A stretch of DNA of 64,000 bases from Atopsyche davidsoni (Eukaryota > Arthropoda > Insecta > Trichoptera > Hydrobiosidae). Within the stretch, counting starts at the first letter, position 1. The number at the start of each line of letters is the position of its first letter. The notes under the pieces were generated by a model, which saw only the letters and a list, made by a program, of their open reading frames with translations, did not search any database and was not told where the DNA came from. The stretch is from the NCBI GenBank assembly GCA_022113835.1, contig JAILWY010000026.1, positions 8,583,001-8,647,000 of the forward strand. The letters are read 5' to 3'. This document shows positions 14,609 to 27,431 of the stretch, one piece after another. The position numbers and the translations under genes are program-made.

Positions 14609-17351
14609 CTTAGAAACGAAAGACTGATATCTTTGTATTTCTTTTACGGTACTTAGAGATTCTGTTTTTTTGTGGGTATCGTTAATATATCCATGTATAA
14701 TTTACGAAGAGATTTTAGTTAATACTTATATTTTTTTATATTAATTGTGAAGAAATCTCGTGTAAAAACATAATCAAAAGCGTCGTATTTTAATATTTTA
14801 AAATAAGTTTAAATATATAAGTGCTAAATTAATATTGAATTATTTGATTTAAGATAAAATTATTGTTTCCAGTGCCAAAATTTAAACAAGAGAGTATATT
14901 CATCAAAAGGAAATTCTTAAGAAGAAACCACTATCATTGTCGAATAATCAATGAATGTCAACCATTTAATATAGCAGAAAATGATTGGTGAAATAGAAAC
15001 AATATCGAGTAGTAAGTTTATTTGTTTAATGTAAATATCGACTTATTTTTCCCTTATCCCTGAGATGTTATCGTAACTTTTTAGGGAAGTAATCGATTAT
15101 TTACTGATGAATTTTGAATATGACTGACGAATAAATAATTAATATTAATTGTTTTAGCTTGTTCCAAAATAATCAAGTACGAAACTAATCGGCGACGATC
15201 ATCAATTATTTTTCAATATTTGATTTATTTTCTTTTAAAAATAAAACCTCAAAAGTATTTAATGTCGATAATAATATTGATAGAAAATATTCGATTGTGG
15301 TATTTTTGATCGATCGGATCGTCAAAAATTTCCACGTCGGCTGAGGGTGATAACAATGTGATAAGAGTAGACACAGAATAAAATAAAACATTTGAAATAA
15401 TTTACATTGGTAAAGCAGAATACACTAAACCTTTCTGTATAATACCTGTATCATAAATATAAGGAGCACCTTCTTGCAATGTAAATACATAAGTAAGTCC
15501 ATAACAATTTATAAAGCATCGAAACATACCTAAATATTTCGTAACTGATTCAAACAAAGATAATTTTAGACGATTCTATGAATACGAAATGAGTAAATCT
15601 TTAGAAATATTGAACAAGAAATAATTTCCGAAATCCTTCCTTTATTGAAACTTTGATTGTTGTAATTTCATTCAAAAATTACACAATATAAACTTCTGTC
15701 CGGACTTACCGAATATTAATAACTTGTAATATAATTCTAGAAACGATTTGCATAAGTATAAAGAAAGGAACTCGTTTGCTGCACCACATTATGCCGTTCG
15801 TCTATCTCTCCTATTAAATTTTATCTCTAGATACTTGAAAAGGTTAGCGAAGAAACCCCTTCGTGTCTTTAAACTTTACGACGGTGTCTTAATGTCTTAC
15901 CCTCACGTATGGCAAGGACGAGTGTAGATTATTCAGAAGAAAATGAAAACTAACTTAAAGCGCTGTAAATTTGAAAGCTTCGAGAAGGGGTTCGTGGCTG
16001 TTGTCTACTGATGATAGCTTTCTATGATTTTTTCTGCATTATAATTGATTACATTTACTTCTGAAATTAACATTGAAAGTCTATTTTTTTGGGGTGAATC
16101 AACTACGCCTATCAATTTTTTTAAAACTTATATGCAATCGAGCGTACCACTTCAAGGTGCAGTTTCCTGGATTCCTCAGATGATCGCGATTCTCTAAAAG
16201 CTCACAAAAGCTAGCAACCATATGACTTGACATCTAAAAAAATAAACATATTATACTCACCAACATCTGGCAACATATAAATATTAATTTAAATATTCAA
16301 TTATTTTTTGAGTTTAAAATCTTGTCGCTATCAGTTATTTTAAATTATATCACAAAATTCTGTAAGCTTCTCTTTAAAATTCATATTTATTTTGTCAAAA
16401 TTTAAATTAAATTTCATAATTTTTATATGATTAAAATTACTCGCCAAATTGTGGTTTATAACATATACAATAGTATTGTATCATCACTATGTTATAAATT
16501 TATTTGATTCTTCTTTTACTTTATCAGCTCAGCCATTTTATAATAGAGGCACGCAAAACACATCCTAAAATTTAATGAAATTTATTTTTACAGAATTCAA
16601 TATACCATACATAAATTACGTAAATTTATTGCGAATTCAGATAAATTTAAACGTATCAACATTACTGTGGGCTCTTAAAAGGCTCGTTCGAATCCTTAAT
16701 AAATAAGTTCTAATTGATATTAATTAGATTATATAAAATTACCTTTTTCGATTCGGACATTCGATATTTCACATTAGATAACTTTATATACGAATATAAT
16801 ATAATTGAATAACTGAATGAAAAATACTTTATTGAATATTGAATTTTACTAATTCAAATTTAAAACATTTTTTGATTTTTATGAGCCTGCTTTATAAACA
16901 ATAAATATTATAACTTATATCATTAATTCAAGAGCGAGACCAAATATATATTAAGGTTCTGAAATTATTTTGACATTCGTTTTCTAAAAGCATAACCAAA
17001 ATCTAGTATCAAATCAATTTTACTATGTATTTGTAAGAAAAATAAATGCTCATTCGTGACATATTCGTGGGTTGGCAATAGTTTTAATTAAAAAATAATC
17101 AAGGTGATTAAAAACCATCAAGATTCCACGTTTTTAAATCATTGAGTACATTGTATGAAAGTTTAAAAAAAAACAATTTATAAATAAATAAAGGTTAATT
17201 ACTTGCAATTATTTCATACTACATAAAAATTTAAAGGACTTAATTCTCCAGCGGCTTAAGGTTAACATTACCTGTAAGGTAACCAATTCCCCGCATCCCT
17301 TATCATTAAGTCTAAGGTTGTTTAATTTTATTCACATATATTGCTAACAAG
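14609..17351. other. AT-rich spacer
   Basis: Mostly AT-rich with no recognisable gene. A minus-strand ATG at 15787-15789 opens 26 codons with a hydrophobic core that run into a donor-like GTAAGT at 15704-15709. It is a possible first exon but has no other support. A nested hairpin sits at 16455-16498. Confidence 0.5.
16455..16498. repeat. nested inverted repeat
   Basis: The outer arms TTTATAACATA (16455-16465) and TATGTTATAAA (16488-16498) are perfect 11-bp reverse complements. Directly inside the left arm is a second perfect inverted repeat, TACAATA-G-TATTGTA (16466-16480). The remaining 7 nt separate it from the right arm. All arms are AT-rich, so the structure could be chance, but the nesting is exact. 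Confidence 0.85.
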
Positions 17352-17548
17352 CCGGTCTCCGCAACTTGGAGGGATCCGATACAATTCACTTAACAAACAC
17401 CCAGAAAGCCCAATTAGTGAATTATTCAGTACTCCAACAATGCCAGGAGAAAGACTCGGGCCTACCTGTATCTCCAGAGACGTCGAGGTACCTCACCTGG
17501 AGTAACTATCAGATTGCAATGTATTATAATGAGATAATACACATGTAA
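17352..17548 (+). CDS. candidate terminal coding exon, unrecognised
   Basis: A GC-rich patch is open for two bases plus 64 codons and then stops at TAA 17546-17548. The acceptor is weak-to-moderate (CACATATTGCTAACAAG before 17352) and an in-frame TAA lies only six bases upstream of the exon start. The peptide includes LEGSDTIHLTNTQKAQL, then LPVSPETSRYLTWSNYQIAM. An AATAAA-type hexamer overlaps the stop at 17547-17552. There is no ATG at the left end, which favours a spliced exon over a free-standing ORF. On the opposite strand there are also donor-like sites (CAG followed by GTGAGG) in this patch, so strand is not settled. Confidence 0.25.
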
Positions 17549-19302
17549 TAAAATCTGTAGTATTCTTAGAATCATTAGAAATTATTTTAATTCTGTTTTT
17601 AAAGTCAATTTAAAATATATTTGTGTAATAAATTTTAATTGGATCTGAGCTCAGTGCGTTTTAATGTAATCACGATTTAAATAATAAATATAATCAAAAA
17701 TAAGAGTGTGCGAATATTTGAGTAGTTAAAAAAAGGTTTAATACATTAATTAAAGTTGTTTTACTGTATCTTTTTAACACGGACGATAGCGCCAGTCCTT
17801 ATAAATAGGTTTTCGTTATTTTATTATTTTTTCAGTTAAGGGATCTTTTGTAAAAAAGTTTAGTATCACATTGACAAACCATCAATCTTCACTATAATAA
17901 TGGTCTACAATATCCAGGACATTAACCCTCATGTGATATAAAAAAAAAACAACGATAACCTATTTATCTTTTTGATTGCTATTATCACTTTAAAACTGAT
18001 CGCAGAATTCTGTATTCATCGTTATATTTATTTTATAAATTGTATATTGATAAACTATTTATTAGTAATGTTGTACCATAAAAAAACAGATTAAAAAATA
18101 GGCTCAGTTCTTAGATATATCCATAAATATAATATTGTATTACCATTATCAATATGATTTTTTTTATTAGAAAGAAACTTTTTGTACTGTGAATTGTGTG
18201 ATGTAGAAGGAAAAGCGTGATAAATTTTTAAGATAAATATATTCAGTTAAATAATAATTTTACTCATTTACTAAAAAGCAAATGTCAATAAATTTGCATT
18301 TGCATATAAACCATTAAATTAAAAATAACTGTTTTTGTTGGTGTATTTTATATTTTTTATGTAAAAACGGATGATAAATAATGAAAATAAAACTCATCTG
18401 GATGTTCACAACAAAGTTAGAGCTCGCACAGTTCAGAGCACATCTCGTTAGCAAACAAATATATTCGCTTTTAGGGGATTTTTTACTCGAAATTGTTTTC
18501 TACTTTCTGCCAGTGATTTCGGAACGTACCGCAACGCACGCCGGGGCTTTCGCGATCCGCGATGCTTTTTTTCACGTTTTTGCGAAATTCCAATGCATTG
18601 TATTCCAATTGAATTTACAAATAGAAAATCAAAAACACAACTTGATCATACAATATAAGGGTATAAATATCGATGATAAATTCTTCGATTCATAACGCCA
18701 ACACAAAGAGTTGACGAAATCGGTCACCTATAAAATAAAACACGTAGAAAAATCACAAAAGTATTATATATACAAAATTAATCAGTTTTATGATCATAAT
18801 TGAATGAGTACTCTTAGTAAATTATGAATTAATTCATCATCCTTTAATTTTAAAATCCAAAATCTTAATCCATCAATTAATATCATAGATTTGAATTATT
18901 TACAAAAGTGAAGAAAAAAAAAGTTTTATACATCATTAACTCTTCTTTGGAATATCGATTGGAGGAAATTCCACCTAAATCCACATTTAGGTGAAATGAT
19001 TTGTTAATACCCACCCTGGCTAAGGGATGTGATAGACGATTAATCAGAGAATTAGGGGAGTATACATCCGTAGGACTCAGACGATAACGATTTTACTATA
19101 CTAGGATTACTTGAATATTTTTTTAATGTTCTCACTTATAAAAATAAATATAATAGATGGAATACACCAATAAATTAATGTATTTTCAGCAAACGATATA
19201 CAAGCCTTTTATTTGTAGCGAAAAAGGTTTTCGGTTGAATTCAGTGGTAATTTTTCCAATTTGTGGGCATTGATCGTAGACTTGCGATAGTGCGTCTCTC
19301 AC
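17549..19302. other. AT-rich spacer with a 104-codon open frame
   Basis: The stretch is AT-rich. It contains one of the longest open frames in the window (18381-18695 plus, 104 codons, beginning MKIKLIWMFTTKLEL). Only its middle third, about 18500-18570, is GC-enriched. No Kozak-like context, splice sites or family resemblance supports it. Two overlapping octamer motifs (ATTTGCAT at 18292-18299 and 18298-18305) are visible. Confidence 0.4.
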
Positions 19303-19439
19303 CCTGCAAAGTTTGGACTTCGGGGGTGTGAAATGAATACACGACTACCCATATATCTCAGCATCAGCGCGTGTCTCGGGAAACTTTGCCATTTTCTAAA
19401 ACTTTCTCGTTTGATAAAGGTACTTTGATGTATTTCACT
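19303..19439 (-). CDS. candidate internal exon, unrecognised
   Basis: On the minus strand a clear polypyrimidine acceptor (TATTTACCCTTCTCAAG) precedes 19439. A strong donor (GCAGG followed by GTGAGA) starts at 19302. The 137 bases between are open for 45 codons plus two bases. The in-frame stop TGA falls inside the donor itself, so the frame ends exactly where the exon would. The peptide starts SEIHQSTFIKRES, continues FRKWQSFPRHALML and ends with HPRSPNFAG. It is basic and aromatic, with no signal or membrane segment. Base composition rises in G+C only within the exon. I do not recognise the family. It is among the better exon candidates here. Confidence 0.35.
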
Positions 19440-19800
19440 CTTGAGAAGGGTAAATAATATTTACTAAATATGTCGTCGCTATGAAACGGAAATGACGTCA
19501 CGATCCTCACACCAGGAATGCTTCAGCTCCATAGCGTCCAAAATTGGTTGGAGGTAACAAGTGGATGAATATAACTTAATATTTTTGAGACTTCAAGCTA
19601 TTTTCAAGGTCGAAGCATTTATTAAATCTAGTAGGTAGCACGATTGTTTTTGAGAAGAGTATTTTTATTTCGGTTATTAAAGTAATATTATTTAATTTCA
19701 AGTTTCCTTCATGTTGAATGAAAAAACCATTATTTGGGGATTTATGCGTTTCTCGTGTATACAACAATGTAATTTTTAAATTGGATACAACACATGGCCG

Positions 19801-19846
19801 TAATAGCTACGGAAACCGAATTTGAATCCCATTTGTGTCTCAAATT
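19801..19846 (+). repeat. dispersed fragment with tRNA B-box-like motif, copy 1
   Basis: This segment and 34769-34812 share TAATAGCTA, TTTGAAT and CATTTGTGT in the same order and at nearly the same spacing. GAATTTGAATCCC resembles the tRNA/SINE B box (GGTTCGAATCC). It is best read as old SINE debris; the copies are too diverged to define element ends. Confidence 0.45.
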
Positions 19847-22800
19847 TTATTTATGTGATTTCTCATCGTTTCAACTGTTTGTATCTCTTCTTCAAAGCAG
19901 AATACGCGGAGTAAAATCCTTGTTTTTTATTATTTGTGGTTAGATATCTTTCGCTGGTAAAAATTATAGTCTATTCGCATTAGAATTAAATACATGAGGA
20001 ACAATAATTATAATAACTCTTTAACATTAAATAAAACTGTATAATTTATATCATACTATTCAAAAGTGTATGTTATAAAACAAGAAAAATGATAATAAAT
20101 TCTTACTTTTCACTTTATACTTTTTGTTTCCGATTTTTCTTTAGGGAAGTTATATTCCCCTCGCTGTCTAGTCATGTGTAACCATTCATCTATTCTTCCA
20201 TTTGTAAGTAAATACCTCAAAGTAGATACTATCATTGACTACGATAAGAACTTACGAGAGTAAAGTACTCGTCCAGGTATTGCTTTAACTAAAACGTTTT
20301 CACTACCTTAAATATAAATCAAGATTAAAAATAAACATTTTTTTACACAAATATTCAAGGTTTATTTATAGTTTTAATGCTAAAGTTATATGCGACCATT
20401 TTTACTTTTAATTGTACCTTCCGCAATCGTTTACCATGTCTAGAAATATTATTCTAAAAAAACTAAATTCTATCGTTATTTACAAGAAATGTGTTTCTTA
20501 GTCTTGCCAAAATCATAAATATCCTGTCTTTCTTTGAGTATATCTATTTTATTACCCTTCCTTAATAAGATTTTTATATCTGAAGGTTAGTATTGTATTA
20601 AGTAGGTTAATGAAATAAATTAAAACATTAAATGCAAATCACAGATAGGATGTCACGACTCGTGTAAAGAAGGTAAAGTTAACAATAACAAAGCAGGCTT
20701 TAATTTAATACCCCCAGTTTTATTACTTTAAAACGCCTCGCCGTCTACTGGAGATAACTCCGTTGACAATCAGAAAAAAAAATCGTAACCGTCTATTTAA
20801 GGCAATTCCGCTTTTTAATGATTATTGTTCTAGTTATTGTGCCTTTTATTGTCTTATTTTAATTATATTTTTATCAGACGCCCTATAAAACAGCGATGTG
20901 GTGGCTTTGCAGAACAACGCTGTCGGAATTAATATGAAATGGATTTTCCATGTTTATAAATTGCGGTTCAATTTAAAATGTTTTAGAGTTGGTATTTCTT
21001 GGAAATGAATATGCTTTTATCATTTATATTCATCACTCTACAAATTATATTGTAAGATAAATGTGAAATATACTGCTAAAAGGATTCTTTGGTTTATAAT
21101 TTAAATCAGAATTTTTCAAAAGCGAAAATAAATTTACATTTTCCATCACTCTCAAGATTGTTTGATGTTATTTAAATTTGCATGTTTCCCGTAAAATAAC
21201 GATTCGTATGTGTTTTATATTTCAAATTGAATGTTATATGTAGATTTTTTTTATCATTTCTTAAAAAATACAGGATACTTTTACAGTATAAAATTGACAT
21301 TGACAATTAGTATTTTATGCCATTACACTTTTCATAAAATGGCTAATCACCCCCAACAAAGCAGTGCAGGTGGTATCAAAGAAAATAAAAGTATATAACT
21401 GTTATTTTGGACTTTGTCTTTCTATTTATAAATATAAGATAAAGAAAGTTGAATATGGATTAAATTTGTACTGACTAAGAAATATTTATATTTATAACCA
21501 TCGCTGTGCCTACTTTTAAGTTTAAATAATCAATTCTTGTTTCAATCATACAAATTCAATCAATCAAAAGAAAAGATTGACTGTATTCAAAATCCAATTT
21601 TATTTTCAATTAATAAAGTCTATTTCTTCGAAAATTTATTCCATCGCTAACGTTGATTAAGTATCACAAAAAGCATTTTAAATAATATCTAACCAGCCAA
21701 ACTTATTCTGAAAACTTCTTTAATTTTTAAAAAACCAAACTCAAATTTTTTAGGTTTGTTTGTTTAATGAAATTTAAAAATGAACCATTAAATTTTTTTT
21801 CTATTTAATTTATTCTATCAAAATAATTGAAGCAAGCTGTGGATTGAAAATTATTGAAATGTAAAAGTTTCATAAAAACATATTAAATTTGACAATGTTT
21901 TTTCACAATATTGTAAATCAATTGCAATTTTAAATGACCGTTCAACGTATCTTATGCGCATTTGTTTAATCTTTAAAATACCAAGCTCAACGACGATCTT
22001 TGTTTAGAACCACTTGCTGATATAAAACATAATAAGGAAAAAAACGTTTGCAGTAAATTTATCGATAAAGAAAAATTTCAAGAATTTAAATTTTTAAGTT
22101 TTTTACGTATGTCTGTACACAGTGGCTATCAATTTGCTTACTTATATGGATAATTTGTTTAACATATTGCTGTCTTTTGCAAGTGAAATTTATGTGTAAT
22201 AATATGGACTCTGATATGACAAAGTAAAAGGTACTCTTCTGAAGTTTTGGGTCTTTTTTCATTCCCGTATGAGACACGTTATAAATGCGATGTTCTTTAT
22301 TATACGAGTAATTGCTCTTGGGGGATGATTTAAGTGAGTTCAGAACTGTTTTTGCCTACAGCTTAATGTTACTAATGGAGATGTAATAGTATTAAACTCC
22401 TACTTTTTACAACATGGGGATTTATCTAGATAGAAGATGAACCAAAAGCCTCTTTTGCACGTAAACGTGAAATTTCCAACTCCTCTTCATTCTCAGTAAA
22501 TAAAACTCCTATGCGTGATTTTATAATAACACATATTATTATAAAAGAATGTGTGTAGATTACTATGTATTTAACTTAATTTTCAGATATATCTGTTTTA
22601 ATAGTAATATTTACATCTCTATTATAATTATCAAATACAACTTAGCAATTTTTAACTCAGCAACTTAGCAACAATTACCAATTGAACGATTTTTTTGTTA
22701 AAAATAAATTTTGTTTAAAATACTTTTATTTAAATATAAAATCAAGAAATAGCACATTGACAGCTAATTAACTGTTTTTTTTCGTCGAACTGTCTTTCGC

Positions 22801-23239
22801 GAACGGAGGTTGCGATTCGTTGTAACTTAAAACCTTACTCAGGATATGATTAGTGGTATCTTTACATATAATGGTTATCGAATTTTGGATATAAACACCA
22901 AGAAAACTAGTAATTTTTATATTATTAAGTTGATTGAAATCAATCATTTCATTTGTCAAATAATATTTTGAAAACCATGAACCAATATACATACATATTG
23001 TACTGGTTTATTTTGAGATAGTATATGTATTCAACAAATCGGTTAAAACTTTATGAAATGACAATATTGTTTCGCTTTACAAAGGTTGTGATACGATAAC
23101 ATTTCAGTTGTATAATTCATCCAGAGAAATGGTAATTTTCATTTGAAAAAAAATATCACTGATTTTCTATAATTTCTTGAAACTCGTCTGTCCTAGGAGT
23201 TTTTTTTTTAAATTGAAAATGGTTACATTATTCGCACAG

Positions 23240-23264
23240 TTGAATGCATGTAAAATGCATTCAA
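23240..23264. repeat. 10-bp perfect hairpin
   Basis: TTGAATGCAT (23240-23249) and ATGCATTCAA (23255-23264) are exact reverse complements around a 5-nt loop, GTAAA. Confidence 0.9.
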
Positions 23265-23529
23265 ATATTTATAATATACCAATAAAAAACGATGGGTCAT
23301 CTTCATGAGATAAAACAATTCATTTAAAAATAATAATCGTTAAAAAATAGACTTTGAAATCGCAAGAGCGTATTTATAATTTAAAGAAAACTACAGATAC
23401 AAATATATAAAAGATGCATAGTTGTCATCTTTTGTATTAACTTTAGATGTATTTTAGATAACATTAATAAATAATACTATATTTTGAAGGATAGTAGTCG
23501 TTACTTCTTAAACCGAATTTCAATCGCAA

Positions 23530-23564
23530 CCCTCTCTCCTCTCTTTCTCTTTCTTTCTTCTCCC
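23530..23564 (+). repeat. 35-nt homopyrimidine tract
   Basis: An uninterrupted run of C and T on the plus strand, mostly CTCT and TTTC units, is followed by ATTTAAG. On the minus strand it gives GAGAG-type repeats, which in insects are typical GAGA-factor sites. It could equally be a strong polypyrimidine tract before a 3' splice site at 23571, although I see no convincing exon behind it. Confidence 0.85.
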
Positions 23565-26139
23565 ATTTAAGAATATATGTAATTCCATGTATGATTTCTG
23601 TATGCGAAATATACATCTTCTTGCTAATCAAAAGCGTTGCTTTCGTTTACGAAACATGTTGCCTAGTATTCATAAAATTCTAAGGGGATGCGACTTTGAT
23701 CATAATCATAATAAGTTATTGTGATAATTAGAATTTGATGTATAATTATATAAATAGTTAAAATTGTAAAAAAATCTTTAAGTAAGCATTTTTATTATCA
23801 AAATAAATATCAGTACTACAATTTCTTAAATATAAAACAACAAAAAAAATATTTTTAAATATTGTTTAAATTAAGATGTATGTATCGTTTGAGGGACCAT
23901 TTACAAATGTACAATTCATATTTAGGCGCGTATAGACACAAAAACATCTAATGTCATACAAACCCGAGGGTAGGTGGTGTCCTTCCCACCCTCCCTCCTT
24001 TAACCTAACCTAACCCCCTGCGTATGTGTCATGCGCTTGAGGCTTAATGAAATTTGAATACATTATTGCTGTATCCGGAGAGGCTGCGACCCCGCCTCGC
24101 ATGACAAAATTAAACCTTCTAAATTGGGTTTCTAGAAATTGAAGTTTGAGAGTCCTCCTATATCATAAATGCACTATTTGATTTACTCTGCTTTGAGACC
24201 TACTTTGAATTATTTACTATTGAACTATTTTGAAACCAACATGACACTTCAAACAAAAACAATGTTTTAATTTTTAGAGATTTCAATTGTAATACATATT
24301 TTTAATTAAAAAATAAATATTGTTTCTATACAGAGAGTAAGTTAAGGGTACATTTGATTTTATTTGTTTGTGGGAAGAGAAATGATATTTTTTTGTGAAC
24401 TACGAGTATTTTTTTTACTTAGTTAGATAATTCACATAAATAACATAAGATACATTAAAATTACTTCAATTCAAAATAAATTAACGAATATCAATGATTA
24501 CTACAAACCATTGTCATTACGAGAATATGTAAACACCACAAAATACACATAGAAACCTAGTATTAGTTGTAATTATTTGAAGAACATATGACATATGGTA
24601 TCCCAAGTATGATGAAGATTATATATGAAATAACTTTACATCATTGAGGAATTAATCCCAAACTTAATAGATGTTCATATTTGGAGAATAAATAAAAACA
24701 AAGTTTATGGTCTCTTGTTATACTTCTCTAATCGCAAGAGGGGCAATAATATTTCAGTAAATTTACTATGTATTATATGTGATTAAGTTAATCTTGATCA
24801 TAAAGGTAAAGGGGCTTGCTGAGACAATTTATTCAATTGAGCTCGTTAAGAGGGATTGGGGTATTCTTTGCGTGAAGAGAATTATACGAAAAGGTGAAGT
24901 ATGTAAATCGAATTATATCGTTAATGTAATTTGTACTGTTCTAAGGAACCTTAATGTATTATTTCTCCTTTTTATGCTACTATGATTATTGCTGCTTAGT
25001 AATTTCTTAATTTAGAATATACTTAAGGATATTTACTGATAAATATTTTTGCAATGATTGCTTATTCATTTCAACCCCTTTCTAAAACTTGAATACCTAA
25101 ACAATTTTTAGGTAGAATAAGGTTACGTGAAAGATGACCGAAACACTACATTTGTATAACGTTGTGTCTTTGATTATACAGCAATCAAATTATCTCCAAA
25201 ATATTCAGTATTTATATAAGGTATGAACAAATACTTCTCACGATGAAATATTTTAAAAACCATTGTTTCATTTTTTTGTTCTCTATTTAGATATTAGATT
25301 TATACAGAATATTCTCATGTAAGAAATCTGAATTGAAAACATCCCTTTTATTAAGATACGTGATAAATGCAGCATAATGAATGGTTTTCAAAGGCTAAAA
25401 GCATGGCTAATGCACGGATTGTGGTTCTTTCAGGATTTCCTACGTTGCGTTAGGTTTAAATACACAGCATCCTTTTCATATCCTTTTAAACCTCAGAAAT
25501 ATTCCATGCTAAAATTCTTCACCACATTTAATTTGAAATACTGTAGGATGAAAACCAAGGTAAAACGGAATCTTTAAAATTTTATCTTTAATAATAAAAG
25601 TTGTTTGTTTGTTTTCACTTGCGTAAATTAAAAATAACAAAAATTTAATTTCTTATTGTAAAACATTTTATTATATTTAAAGAATATTATTTTTTATTCA
25701 TCGTCATTTTTTAAAATTAGAAGTAATCTTGAATAAGATATATTTCGTAGAACAAAGCATCTAAAGAACTTATTAATATTCATTTATGCAAAATACTTAT
25801 TTTTTGTAATCAATTTATGAGGTTAAATTAATATTAAACTAATAGTATTAACGATTTTATAATTAGAGACTATTATCAATGCGCTCTTATTATCTGTACA
25901 AGCTATTTGAAGTAAAAAAAACATTAAGTTTACCAAATTTGGTCATATAAAAGTATTAGGATTTAAATATTTTTATTTTAAAAATCGCGATATCGAATAA
26001 GGACGGCATATGTTTTCGCGTGTTTTTTTTTTATGTATCAGATTTTTTAATTGAATTTTCTCTAAAAAGTATATTTGTTAAATAAACCAATAGAGGCAAA
26101 CAATTGAATCATTTGCTCTGTAGACAATACAAAGGAACC

Positions 26140-26340
26140 CATCAAAGCTTCGCGTGGCACGTGCGAGTGCTGGTCAAAGCAGATAGCGGAAAAGGCATTT
26201 GTCAGATCGGATCGCCGGTCGCTATTCGCTATTCGCTGTTCGCTGTTTGTCGCTGCCGTGACGGCGGCGATCAGTCACGCGAATGTGTACAGATTAATGC
26301 GGCGCTAAGTGACGAGAACGCGGCACAGTGGATGAAATGA
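26140..26340 (+). promoter_or_regulatory. CpG-rich island, possible promoter
   Basis: About 200 bp rich in CpG stands out sharply from AT-rich flanks. It holds four tandem 7-bp units (TCGCTAT, TCGCTAT, TCGCTGT, TCGCTGT) at 26219-26246 and an arthropod initiator-like ATCAGTCAC near 26268. A 78-codon plus-strand frame (26104-26340) runs through it, but several frames are open here. A small exon-like segment with excellent splice sites, 26985-27034, lies downstream on the same strand, which fits a promoter reading. No TATA box is evident. Confidence 0.25.
26219..26246 (+). repeat. four tandem 7-bp units
   Basis: TCGCTAT occurs twice, followed directly by TCGCTGT twice, head to tail. A further partial unit follows after TTG. 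The repeat is entirely inside the CpG-rich island. Confidence 0.9.
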
Positions 26341-26682
26341 CACATCGATAGAAAGATAAGTCACGAAACGTTTTACGTTTTATAGAACTGCATTTATATT
26401 TTATGTATCTAAAAGCTTAATTGTAATATAATGTGTCACTGTATGAATAAATATGCGAAGAATTTAGGCGTATGAAATATGGCTATATAGGAGAAAGGGT
26501 TGACCGCGACAGAGTCTTGCATAGAATGCGTATTGGAAATTTGTCGTAACAGTAAATATAGCATCCTACAGCTGATTTTCCAAGGAAAAATCTTAAAAAA
26601 AGAGGCATTGGAATGTAGATATTTATGTGGATGCGGTAGATATAAAGATGATGAATATGCGAGATATAATATAAAGTATGAT

Positions 26683-26729
26683 ATGGTCACCAACCCCCTA
26701 CGAGGAGAGGCATCAGAAGGAGAAGTATG
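26683..26729 (+). repeat. dispersed repeat family, copy A
   Basis: Contains ATGGTCACCAACCCCC and then GAGGAGAGGCATCAGA, matching copies B (35634-35750), C (minus, 44105-44190) and D (minus, 44332-44432). Only the core and the right flank (AGAAGTATG) are alignable here, so this is a truncated or diverged copy. It forms the 3' end of a 76-codon open frame (26500-26730), which is therefore probably not a gene. Confidence 0.7.
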
Positions 26730-26984
26730 AGTAAATACATTTAATAGATAATAAAGGGATTTGGTACGTTTTTTTCGTACGTCGTAAACCTTTACAATAA
26801 AATATATTATTATGTTTAATCAAATTTTATTTGGCAATCAAAATAAGTAGATGTAGTAGTTGTTTACATCGATATTTTAAAATTAAATTTATTCATGATG
26901 TAATTATTGACTGTGAAATTATGAATTCACAAAATATTCAATGACACTTTCCATAATTAATTATACAAATTTCTTTTTTTTCAG

Positions 26985-27034
26985 ATAATCAATTTCATCA
27001 ATAACAGCTGCAAATTTAATAAAACTTTATTAAG
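26985..27034 (+). CDS. candidate 50-nt mini-exon
   Basis: A textbook acceptor (TTTCTTTTTTTTCAG) ends at 26984, and AAG followed by GTAAGA gives a consensus donor at 27035. Of the three frames only one is open (16 codons plus two bases, INFINNSCKFNKTLL). It could equally be an untranslated exon downstream of the CpG-rich island. Short AT-rich open frames are common, so the splice sites carry the call. Confidence 0.2.
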
Positions 27035-27114
27035 GTAAGAATATTTATTGATTCAACATAATTTTCATTGAAACTTTCATCTGTGATACAGAGTTAGGAT
27101 TTTTTCTCACTGAT

Positions 27115-27425
27115 GCGTCAACAGTGAATTATTACACACGCGACCGACAAGCCACCCTTAATTTGTCACCTGGCACACGCGGTACACTTCCCTCGCCTAT
27201 GTTTACGCCTATTGAGTTAAATCCATCTCTTTAAGACAAAAGCAAATAAGCGCTTCGTGCTCGCGAGTATGATAAAGGTGCTCTGCGGAACAAGGTGACA
27301 GTTTATTTATAACGAAATTTCGCCCTCGCGCCTTTCAAAGGCTGTTCAATCCGTTTAGCGAGCCCCAGACCGCGCCGAGCCACAGAGTCGAGGAGTTTAC
27401 AAGTCCCTTGGCCTCTCCAAACAAG
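27115..27425. other. GC-rich island, open in both strands
   Basis: A 300-bp island with many CpGs and no single preferred frame. A 42-codon minus-strand frame (including GLGLAKRIEQPLKGARAKF) and an overlapping plus-strand frame are both open. I cannot choose between them and treat it as a possible regulatory or conserved non-coding element. It ends just before the hairpin at 27432-27467. Confidence 0.45.
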
Positions 27426-27431
27426 ACATGA

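Larger units (their letters stand above)
19440..26130. other. AT-rich stretch with repeat debris
   Basis: No gene can be supported. It contains a tRNA-like B-box fragment shared with 34.8 kb, a 10-bp-arm hairpin at 23240-23264, a hom­opyrimidine tract at 23530-23564 and a GC-richer patch at 23925-24110 with three TAACC units. The open frames at 24779-24985 and 25377-25577 have no supporting signals. Confidence 0.5.

Noticed and set aside
15710..15789. Minus-strand ATG, hydrophobic segment and GTAAGT donor
   Set aside because: T-rich DNA readily encodes hydrophobic segments; no acceptor-side or downstream support.
24001..24015. Three TAACC units resembling the insect telomere repeat
   Set aside because: Only 15 bp; too short to claim an interstitial telomeric array.
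26500..26730. 76-codon plus-strand frame with several cysteines
   Set aside because: Its last 16 codons are copy A of the dispersed repeat, so it is unlikely to be a gene.
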